Part shown: one piece after another, positions 1-6,302 of the stretch
Numbering within the stretch: position 1 is the stretch's first letter
Layout: the number at the start of each line of letters is the position of its first letter
DNA from: Haliscomenobacter sp.
GTDB lineage: Bacteria; Bacteroidota; Bacteroidia; Chitinophagales; Saprospiraceae
Length of the DNA stretch: 13,398 nucleotides
Direction of reading: 5' to 3'
NCBI GenBank assembly: GCA_016713275.1
Contig: JADJPL010000027.1
Location: 1-13,398, forward strand
The notes under the pieces: generated by a model
Told to the model about the DNA's origin: nothing
Seen by the model: the letters and a program-made list of their open reading frames with translations, nothing else
Database searches by the model: none
Program-made: the position numbers and the translations under genes

Positions 1-1562
1 GATTTGATTGAATATGATGTTTTCTATTTTGACAAAAGCCATAACAAAGGCGAAAATTTTAAAATAAATCTTGACAGAAACAACATAAATAAAGCAAGAG
101 TTGAGGATGTATTGGCTTCAAAAAATGGAACTAAGCCAGGAGTAAGAATCGAAATCCAAAACATAAACCAAGAAAAAGCGAAAAGGCTCTTTCGGACAAA
201 TCAATTGAAGATATTCAGCAGAAATTAGCGGTTTATTATATTTCTTATCCGCTCTTTTCTATAAATGTGCAGGGAAGATTACTCGATTTTAGTTCAGCAA
301 TAAAAAACAAAACTGAGCATGAAATAATCAGGGTAATAGATACAAACGAAGAAATACCATTCAAAATTCACATCATTGAATGGAACAAACAACCAGATGA
401 GAACAAGACACTTTATTTCTGTGGTGCAAACGGAATGGTATTGCATCAAACTGACCTAAATATCAGAAAAGTAAATATTCCTGTAACCACCTATATTCTT
501 TCACCCTACATTCAAGAGTTGTATGATAAAAACCAATTGCATCTTGAAGAACTCCCACCTTTCTTGGGCGAAATCATACAAGATGCTAAAAAATTGACCA
601 AAGATTATGTTCGAGCACAAATTGCGGCTGGTGCAAGAAATATCATTGAAGAACTCAAACAACAAAAAATTTATCCATATACAGTTGAACCGATAACAAG
701 TGTTGAAAAGGTAGAAAGAGATGTATTTGACATAGTAACCCACCAATTACACGAATATCTACCGTCATTCCAAACACAGGAAACGCAAGGCAAAAAACTG
801 ATGCTTACACTTGTCAAAGAAGCATTAGAAAAAGACACAGGAGCATTTAAAAAAATAATGACAGAAGTTCTTAATTTGCCGACTAAAAAGCAAGAAGAAT
901 TAATGGAAATTATTGAAAAAACGTCATTAGAGAATGTTATTGATACGATGAGAGAAGTCAGGATAGACTAACTACTATTCACGAACTACGAATAATGCTT
1001 TATAACAAAGACGAGGCAAAGAAATATAAAGAACGTACTCAGTTCCATCGAATAATTGTTAGAGAAACTTGGTTGTTTGGCGATGACTATACTTATGGTG
1101 CTGACGACGTATCCCTTAAAAATGTCTTAAAAGCATACCTTCAACATTTAGGGCGAGAAGACTTTGAAGAAGTAGTAAATGATGAAGAAAATTCGGAATT
1201 GGGCAAAATACCCGATATATGCCTATGGAAACAATACAATTTAGGCGAAAGCGGATATTTCAAGAATTTGGTAATTGAATTAAAAAAAGCCTTCAAAGAA
1301 ACTAACAATGACCGAATATAATCAAGTCATTACTTATGCAAGAAGAGTATCAGACGATGAGAGGTTTACAAAAAATAAGACTAAATGGGTTTTCTTTTTG
1401 CTTGGAGCAGAAGTTGATGAGGATGTAAAATATCAAATGAAACAAGAAAATAGGGAGTTTGGCAATGTTCACCTCGCAGGCAACACAAGTGTATGGGTTT
1501 TAACATGGGCGCATATTCTTAATTCTGCCGAAGCAAGACTTCAATATTTAAAAGAAAACTGA
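1..1562 (+). pseudogene. GHKL-ATPase/PD-(D/E)XK-like nuclease gene, 5' truncated by window, frameshifted
   Basis: The gene begins outside the window, and three frames read on from one another as one protein: frame 1 (4 to about 183), frame 3 (about 183-960), frame 2 (about 962-1285), frame 3 (1284-1562). Joining them restores continuous sense, for example IEDIQQKLAVYYISYPLFS across 201-257 and DRLTTIHELRIMLYNKDEA across 962-1018. Likely lesions are a missing A in A4 at 181-184, a missing base near 960 and an extra A in A7 at 1282-1288. From family memory this matches large Bacteroidota 'ATP-binding proteins' with an N-terminal GHKL (HATPase_c_3) domain, which would lie upstream. The C-terminal part shows PD (Asp codon 1214-1216), then VIELKK (Glu 1277, Lys 1283), a PD-(D/E)XK-like spacing; nuclease activity is inferred. 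The ending RLQYLKEN looks like a natural C-terminus. Such proteins are suspected defence factors. It is AT-rich compared with rsgA. Confidence 0.7.
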
Positions 1563-1753
1563 ATTATAAAGTGTCAGAGGATACCGAAAGTATCAGTTTT
1601 CTTAAAATAAGTACAAGGAAATCTTTGACCGCGTAAAAACAGCGAACAATGCATGGTCGCATATGTTGCCTAAAGCCCAACGCACAAAGCCAACGCAGAG
1701 CAGCACAGCGTCCATGCTCACGATTGGCAGCCATTTAAAGATACAGAATAAAA
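1563..1753. other. non-coding gap with a long-range inverted pair and a repeat shared with 2619-2654
   Basis: No convincing ORF. GCATGG (1651-1656) pairs with CCATGC (1712-1717) around a 55-base interval that contains TGCCTAAAGCCCAACGC (1667-1683) and AAAGCC (1686-1691). A related arrangement (TGCCCAAGC, CCAACGC, AAAGCC) lies at 2619-2654 on the other side of the AbiJ-type gene, in the same orientation. The architecture is faintly reminiscent of recombination sites that flank gene cassettes, but no canonical attC core is visible. Confidence 0.3.
1580..1604 (+). terminator. possible small stem-loop after the ATPase/nuclease gene
   Basis: GATAC (1580-1584), loop CGAAA, GTATC (1590-1594), then a T-rich stretch AGTTTTCTT. 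It lies 17 bases past the stop at 1562, the right place for an intrinsic terminator. The stem is only 5 bp and AT-rich, so it would be weak. Confidence 0.3.
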
Positions 1754-2596
1754 ATGAGATTTACACAAAGACTTGGAATAAGCCCAATTAAGACAGAGTT
1801 AGAGAAAAACTGGAATGAGCTCTGAACTTAGAAACTCTCTTTGGACGGTGGTGGTTGAAACAATCATTGACTTTAGGAGCAACGAAATACGTAACGGCAA
1901 TTATGGACGAAAAGAACCTTATTCAAAACTGGCAGAATATTATCGAGATCTTTGGATTTATTTTTTTAAATTACCCATAGACAGCTTATCCATTAGTTAT
2001 GGCTGTGTAGATGGGCACCGGCCCACAGAATTCGTGAGAGCGTGGTTCTTCAATGCAGTTTGGAGTGAGGTGTTTGATTTCATCGAATTTTCTTCTTCAT
2101 ACCACGAAGCATTCCCAGAAATTTGTAATAACTTTTTGAAAAAGGAATGTCTGCTTATAGGTTTGTTAATGGCGTTTTGGTAGAAATAAATTCAAAGGAA
2201 GAAGTTATTGAGATTCAAAATGCCATCGATAAGGCAGACAAATTCAAACCTGTAAAGACCCACCTTCAAACGGCTCTTAAACTTTTATCAGACAGAAAAA
2301 CTCCCGATTATAGAAACTCAATTAAAGAATCCATTTCTGCAGTAGAATCTCTTTCCAAAATTATTATTAAGGACGATAAAACAACCTTGGGACAAGCACT
2401 CAAAGAAATTGAAAAAAAGCATCAAATTCCTACTAGCCTTAAATCAGCTTTTAGTACCTTGTATGGATACACTTCTGATGAGGGAGGAACTTGACATAGT
2501 CTACTTGAAAATAACGTAAAAGTGGACATGGAAGAAGCCAGATTCATGTTAATTGTTTGCGCCGCATTTGTAAACTACTTAATAAGCAAAATATAA
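1754..2596 (+). pseudogene. AbiJ_NTD4/HEPN-type abortive-infection protein, broken by two frameshifts and a nonsense codon
   Basis: ATG at 1754 opens MRFTQRLGISPIKTELEKNW (frame 2). The frame then shifts near 1810-1817 to SSELRNSLWTVVVE (frame 3) and back near 2141-2146, where GGAATG appears to lack one A, to MSAYRFVNGVLVEINSKEE (frame 2). TGA at 2492-2494 interrupts ...GYTSDEGG(T)-stop-HSLLENNVK. The same frame then stays open to TAA at 2594-2596 with FMLIVCAAFVNYLISKI, the natural end. From family memory the start (MRF-x-QR-G), LRNSLW, the FKLP and DFIEF segments, YRFVNG and LLSDRK-PDYRNSIKESISAVES mark the AbiJ_NTD4 abortive-infection family, whose C-terminal half is HEPN-like and presumably an RNase. 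The stop replaces the Arg of a usual GIRH segment, consistent with one C-to-T change (CGA to TGA). The restored product is about 280 aa. It neighbours another likely defence gene. Confidence 0.75.
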
Positions 2597-2713
2597 ACTG
2601 CTGCTAACAAAAGATTTCTGCCCAAGCTGCTGCCAACGCCCAATCCCAAAAGCCAAATTAGGCGGAGGTATGGGTGTGCAAAACCCTCCACTCAACCAAA
2701 CCCACCACCACCC
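2597..2713. other. short non-coding gap upstream of rsgA
   Basis: It holds the second copy of the degenerate motif seen at 1667-1691 (here 2619-2654). Its 3' end is pyrimidine/C-rich (CCACTCAACC, CCCACCACCACCC), the complement of the GGTTG/GGTGG heptamer units found at the right end of the window. No clear Shine-Dalgarno precedes the rsgA ATG at 2714. Confidence 0.3.
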
Positions 2714-3781
2714 ATGATCACCTTGCACGATCTAGGATATCCGGACCAATTAGAAACCTATAGAGCATCCAACAAGCTATTGAATTTTGCCGTAGGAAGG
2801 ATTATTTCCGAGCATAAGGAGCGGTATATCGTGAAAACGGTGGAAGGGGAGTTTGAAGGCGAGATCCTTGGCCAGTTGCGGTTTTCTGCCGGCAGCAGAA
2901 AGGATTTTCCCGCGGTGGGCGATTGGGTTGCTATATCCACATTCGACAGGGATAAGGTGCTCATCCACCATATTTTACCGAGAAAGAATACCATCGAACG
3001 GCAAGCGGTCGGAAAATTTGGGGAGACACAAATTATCGCTTCCAATGTGGATTATGCGTTTATCGTTCAGGCAGCGGGCAGGGATTTTAATGTGAACCGC
3101 CTGGAGCGGTATTTGACCATTTGCCATGCCTCGGATGTTGCGCCAATCCTGGTGATCAGCAAAATGGATTTAATCGATCCGGCAGCGTTACAAGCCATCC
3201 ACGACCGTATACTGAAACGCATAACGGAGGTTCCGATCCTGTTTATTAGCAATGAAACCCAAAAGGGGTATCCGGAATTGATCCAATGGATTGAAAAAGG
3301 CAAAACCTATTGTTTGCTTGGTTCGTCGGGCGTCGGAAAATCGACGTTGTTGAACAATCTGGTTGGCGCAGCGGTGATGCCAACCCATGCGATCAGTGAA
3401 CACACCCATAAAGGAAGACACGTTACCACCCACCGGCAATTGTTTGTGCTTGAACAGGGCGGCCTTTTAATCGACAACCCCGGTATGCGCGAGGTGGGGA
3501 TTGGCGATGTGGAAAAGGGATTGGACGTTACCTTCGCCCAAATCGTTGAATTGTCGGCCAGCTGTAAGTATACAGATTGTACCCATGTTAACGAAGCGGG
3601 TTGCGCCGTCATCGCAGCCGTAGAACAAGGGACACTTGAGCAAAGCGCTTATGCGCATTACCTGAAACTGGAACGCGAACAACGGCATTATGAAATGGAT
3701 GTCCTGGAGAAAAGAAAAAAAGATAAGCAGTTTGGGAAAATGGTCAAGCAATACAAAAAGGATACGGGGAGGGACAAATAA
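2714..3781 (+). CDS. rsgA: ribosome small-subunit-dependent GTPase A (RsgA/YjeQ)
   Basis: Circularly permuted GTPase that acts in late maturation of the 30S ribosomal subunit in the cytoplasm. The 355-aa product shows the family order: an N-terminal OB-fold region (about 20-100, with VGDWVAI at 68-74), the permuted G4 motif SKMD (149-152), the P-loop GSSGVGKST (203-211), the G2 region KGRHVTTH (233-240), G3 DNPG (254-257) and a C-terminal zinc site C284-x4-C289-x-H291-x5-C297. The basic tail is lysine-rich. It is slightly long compared with the usual 290-350 aa and fits the longer, often accessory RsgA type. The frame is intact although it contains an A7 run near 3714-3720. It sits alone: degraded defence genes upstream, repeat E1 about 65 bp downstream. 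ATG 2714 fits the N-terminus. Confidence 0.95.
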   Translation: MITLHDLGYPDQLETYRASNKLLNFAVGRIISEHKERYIVKTVEGEFEGEILGQLRFSAGSRKDFPAVGDWVAISTFDRDKVLIHHILPRKNTIERQAVGKFGETQIIASNVDYAFIVQAAGRDFNVNRLERYLTICHASDVAPILVISKMDLIDPAALQAIHDRILKRITEVPILFISNETQKGYPELIQWIEKGKTYCLLGSSGVGKSTLLNNLVGAAVMPTHAISEHTHKGRHVTTHRQLFVLEQGGLLIDNPGMREVGIGDVEKGLDVTFAQIVELSASCKYTDCTHVNEAGCAVIAAVEQGTLEQSAYAHYLKLEREQRHYEMDVLEKRKKDKQFGKMVKQYKKDTGRDK

Positions 3782-3844
3782 GTAAAAGCGATCTCCAAAC
3801 CCTTTCCAGGTTTTAGCCCCAGGGCAAAGGCTGCCAAGCGCTTT

Positions 3845-4022
3845 CCCCCTTTGGAGGCTAATCTTGTTGTGTTTTTCCTGAACCATGGATTGGTGTAGCC
3901 TCTTTCTTTTGCCCCCCTCGGTTTGTTCTTTGCTCGCCCAAAAAAAGAACCAAAAGGCGCTCCTTCGCCCTACCGCACCGCGGGAAACGCCTTCGCTTTA
4001 TGGGCTTCAACCGCTTGGAACG
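3845..4022. repeat. dispersed element E, copy E1 (forward)
   Basis: The segment has close inverted counterparts at the right end of the window. The reverse complement of 3928-4018 aligns with 13051-13143 (AAGCGGTTGAAGCCCATAAA, GCGGTAGGGCGAA, GGTTCTTTTTGGGCGAGCA-like blocks), and that of 3850-3886 aligns with 13196-13235 (AAACACAACAAGATTAGCC versus AAACACTACAAGATTAGCC). It contains a hairpin GTTCTTT (3925-3931)/AAAGAAC (3944-3950) that is also present in copy E3. ORFs crossing it are not conserved in frame between copies, so it looks non-coding. It lies just downstream of rsgA. Confidence 0.75.
3925..3950. other. conserved hairpin inside element E1
   Basis: Perfect 7-bp stem GTTCTTT / AAAGAAC with a 12-base loop reading GCTCGCCCAAAA. 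The same stem and a near-identical loop (reverse complement) occur in E3 at 13123-13147. Retention of both arms in diverged copies suggests a structural role such as a transposase or IHF-type target, a terminator or an RNA fold; which one is unknown. Confidence 0.5.
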
Positions 4023-4110
4023 ACAAGGCTTTTTTTCTACATTAGGGGAGTAAAAACCGAAGGGTTACTTTAAGGTAGCTGGTTTCATAAGCTAAACCAC
4101 AATTGATGTT

Positions 4111-4284
4111 GTGCCTCTACGTGCTATTCGCATCTTGCTCAAAGAGCCTCCAAAATTCGTCGAACAACTTTTTACTAGCTTTTTAGACAACATGACCTTT
4201 CATCGAATTCTGAAGCAGGAGAAGAAAAAGGACAGGCAAGGCATCGTGAATCCAAAAATAGTTTTAACGCAAAATTTTAGTTAG
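4111..4284 (+). CDS. short hypothetical ORF immediately upstream of the IS
   Basis: GTG at 4111 opens a 57-codon frame ending in TAG 4282-4284. The reading (VPLRAIRILLKEPPKFVEQL at 1-20, then a segment with DNMTFHRILKQEKKKDRQG) has protein-like composition: an amphipathic helix and then a basic stretch. I do not recognise it. An upstream stop at 4093-4095 limits any extension. Its stop codon falls in the IS target site. Without the IS, TAG would be followed by CAT and then the ATG of the KilA-N gene in the same frame, so the two may once have been an operon. It could equally be a gene remnant or chance ORF. Confidence 0.3.
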   Translation: MPLRAIRILLKEPPKFVEQLFTSFLDNMTFHRILKQEKKKDRQGIVNPKIVLTQNFS

Positions 4285-4285
4285 C

Positions 4286-4299
4286 ATAGGAGTTACGCA
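4286..4299 (+). repeat. IS left terminal inverted repeat
   Basis: ATAGGAGTTACGCA, perfect reverse complement of 5294-5307. Preceded by the target duplication TAGC (or TTAGCA, see the IS entry). Confidence 0.9.
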
Positions 4300-4317
4300 A
4301 AATAGTTAACTTCCGTT

Positions 4318-5293
4318 ATGGAGATAGAATTATACATCGCACAATTGTTGAGCACTCCGTCGGGAAACAGCTGTGTTCGTGCCGGAGAGGTGCTGAAGGT
4401 TAGCCATGACAAAGTCAACCGGCTGTTGAACGAGGGTGCCTATACGGGCAAAGACCTTTTTGACAAAGCAGCTCCCAACCTGGTTTTGGAAGGAGGCCAG
4501 CTAAGCCTGGTTGACTCCGTTGCCGATAAGCTTTATTCCGATCCGGAATCCAACCCCTGGTAGCGAAACATTGGTCTGGTAAGCATCACAAACCCGTGCT
4601 GGGGTATGTCTGGTTACCCTTGATCTACACCGATACCCGGGGAATGAGCTTGCCGGTGAATTTCAGGATATTCAACCCCACGACGTTTTTTCGAAACATG
4701 ATCTGCTCCAGCAGATGGTCCGCGAGGTGTTCCAATGGGGTTTGCGACCCCGTTGGTTTAGCGCCGACAGTTGGTATTCGTCCATTGAAAACTTGAAATT
4801 CCTGAGGAACCAGGAAGTAGGTTTTCTCGTTGGCCTGAAAAGCAATCGCACCGTCAGCACACAGCCCGGGCGGTATGAACAGGTCGGTGAAATCGGAGAT
4901 ATCCCCGAGGACGGATTGGTCACCCACCTGAAAGGATTTGATTTCGTAAAAGTATTCCGGACAGTCGCCCCGGACGGCGACGTGAGGCATTACGCCGTTT
5001 ACGAAGCAAACCCCAGGCAACGGTCGCGCATCAACCGGGAAGTCTTTAAGCAGGTCAAAGAACTACATTGGCACATTGAACAAATGTTCCGTACGATCAA
5101 GCAGGTTTGCACCCTCGAATCCTTTTTTGTGCGCACTGCCAGGGCTGTAAACACCCATGTTTTCTGCGTACTTAGAGCCTTTCAACGCCGGGCTTGCTGG
5201 ACCAGAGATGGACTAATTCCGTCTCCGTACGCTATCCGAAAAATCATTTATCTCCATGCCCAACGATCTTTCATAGGAACGGTCGTGGCTTAA
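4318..5293 (+). pseudogene. DDE transposase of the IS, two apparent -1 frameshifts
   Basis: ATG 4318 starts MEIELYIAQLLSTPSGNSCV in frame 1. After NP (near 4557) sense continues in frame 3 as VAKHWSGKHHKPVLGYV and LIYTDTRGMSLPVNFRIFNP, then after 4679 in frame 2 as DVFSKHDLLQQMVREVFQWG to TAA 5293. Both breaks fall in an AACCCC context (C4 at 4554-4557 and 4676-4679), each cured by one more C. The restored protein is about 325 aa. Candidate catalytic residues are Asp in YTDT (4632-4634), Asp in SADSWYSS (4766-4768) and Glu in HWHIEQMF (5078-5080). The SADSWYSS and HIEQ blocks resemble IS701/IS4-type transposases. Programmed frameshifting is unlikely because two shifts would be needed at C-runs. 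Intact ends suggest either recent inactivation, movement in trans, or base-calling errors. Confidence 0.85.
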
Positions 5294-5307
5294 TGCGTAA
5301 CTCCTAT
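5294..5307 (-). repeat. IS right terminal inverted repeat
   Basis: TGCGTAACTCCTAT, perfect match to the left end in inverted orientation. It starts directly after the transposase TAA (5291-5293) and is followed by TAGCAT and the KilA-N ATG. Confidence 0.9.
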
Positions 5308-5313
5308 TAGCAT

Positions 5314-6096
5314 ATGGCTAAAAACACTAAAATTCAGGTTAGCGGAATACAGATTTCAATCTTCACGGTTGACCAATCTGATTTTATATCATTAACAGAC
5401 ATCGCCCGGTATAAAGATGCCGAACATACGGATTCTATCATTCAGAACTGGATGCGAAACCGGAACACCATCGAATTGCTGGGGTTCTGGGAGAGCATGT
5501 ATAACCCCGATTTTAATCCCCTCGAATTCGAGGGGTTTAGAAAGCAAGCCGGGCTGAACAGCTTTGTGATGACCCCCAAGAAATGGATTGAATCGACAAA
5601 GGCCATCGGTATGATTTCAAAATCAGGGCGTTATGGGGGCACTTTTGCGCACAAAGACATCGCTCTTGAATTTGCATCCTGGATATCGATCGAATTTAAG
5701 CTGTATGTAATCAAGGAGTTCCAACGCCTAAAGGAGGAAGAAACAAGTAGAAACAAACTGGATTGGAATCTCCAAAGAACCCTTGCCAAAGTAAATTATC
5801 GCATCCATACGGATGCTATCAAGGAAAACCTCGTTCCCCCTGCTTTGTCGAAAGAAAAAATCAACCTTGTGTATGCTGATGAAGCAGATATGCTGAACAT
5901 GGCTTTGTTCGGTATAACCGCCAAGCAGTGGAGAGATAATAATCCCAAGGCTCAGGGCAATATTCGAGATGATGCTACTATCGAGCAATTAGTGGTACTA
6001 AGTAATCTGGAAAGTATCAATGCCGTGCTGATTCATCAGGGTTTGTCTCAAGCTGAAAGGTTGACCCAACTGAATAAAATCGCCATTACACAATGA
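5314..6096 (+). CDS. KilA-N domain protein
   Basis: A 260-aa intact protein. An N-terminal KilA-N domain (about 8-140) is recognisable from FISLTDIARYK (24-34), IIQNWMRNRNTIELLGFWE (42-60), MTPKKWIESTKAIGM (86-100), then GRYGGTFAHKDIALEFASWI (105-124) and FKLYVIKEFQRLK (128-140). The C-terminal third (about 145-260) is helical and carries ALFGITAKQWRDNNP (197-211). KilA-N is a DNA-binding-type domain of phage antirepressors and giant-virus proteins; Bacteroidota carry many chromosomal copies of unknown role, often near mobile DNA. ATG 5314 lies 6 bp from the IS end, so its native leader has been cut away, and any transcript must now come from within or through the IS. Before insertion, the stop of the 57-codon ORF would have been 3 bp upstream. 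Confidence 0.85.
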   Translation: MAKNTKIQVSGIQISIFTVDQSDFISLTDIARYKDAEHTDSIIQNWMRNRNTIELLGFWESMYNPDFNPLEFEGFRKQAGLNSFVMTPKKWIESTKAIGMISKSGRYGGTFAHKDIALEFASWISIEFKLYVIKEFQRLKEEETSRNKLDWNLQRTLAKVNYRIHTDAIKENLVPPALSKEKINLVYADEADMLNMALFGITAKQWRDNNPKAQGNIRDDATIEQLVVLSNLESINAVLIHQGLSQAERLTQLNKIAITQ

Positions 6097-6302
6097 AATC
6101 TTTGCTTGGCAACAAGCATTTTAAGCATCTCAAATAATGTTTTACCTTGGTGAGAAATAGCCCACACAGCAGTCATACACATACCACAGCCCCGTAAAGC
6201 AACCGTACAGACCAAAGCTGTGGTAAGAGTGTGCCTGCTCCACCCCCCAGGAAAAATTATTTTTTTTAATTTCCTTCCTTTCTAAAATTGGTTGAAACCA
6301 CC
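6097..6302. other. intergenic gap with a 9-bp inverted pair
   Basis: TACCACAGC (6182-6190) and GCTGTGGTA (6217-6225) are perfect inverted repeats separated by 26 bases. No T-run follows, so this is not a standard terminator; an operator-like or structural site is possible. Further on, a T8 tract (6257-6272 region) and TAAAATTG near 6283 are upstream of the esterase start, but I cannot define a promoter. Confidence 0.3.

Larger units (their letters stand above)
4286..5307 (+). mobile_element. insertion sequence, IS4/IS701-like DDE type, about 1.02 kb
   Basis: Both ends carry the perfect 14-bp inverted repeat ATAGGAGTTACGCA (4286-4299) / TGCGTAACTCCTAT (5294-5307). Directly outside is a 4-bp duplication TAGC (4282-4285 and 5308-5311). 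Counted with a 13-bp repeat, the duplication is 6 bp, TTAGCA (4281-4286, 5307-5312). A single transposase gene fills the element, with its stop abutting the right repeat. The perfect ends and target duplication point to recent insertion. The family is inferred from the transposase (D, then SADSWYSS, then a C-terminal HWHIEQMFRTIKQ) and the 4-bp duplication. The landing site is 6 bp upstream of the KilA-N start codon. Confidence 0.9.

Noticed and set aside
1656..1717. Canonical integron attC site
   Set aside because: GCCCAAC is present but no matching GTTRRRY core at the proper partner position; no integrase gene in the window.
3797..3813. AAACC/GGTTT hairpin after rsgA as terminator
   Set aside because: 5-bp AT-containing stem with no following T-run.
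3885..4073. 62-codon plus-strand ORF downstream of rsgA
   Set aside because: Lies inside repeat E1; its reading frame is not kept in the other copies and the product has no protein-like pattern.
4554..4682. Programmed ribosomal frameshifting in the transposase
   Set aside because: Two shifts at C4 tracts would be needed; known IS slip sites are A-rich with a downstream structure, and neither is seen.
4625..5020. 131- and 83-codon minus-strand frames in the IS
   Set aside because: Shadows of the transposase coding strand, which carries the DDE-like motifs.
6256..6290. Bacteroidota-type promoter before the esterase (TAAAATTG)
   Set aside because: One mismatch to TAnnTTTG and no TTG box at the right distance; too weak to call.
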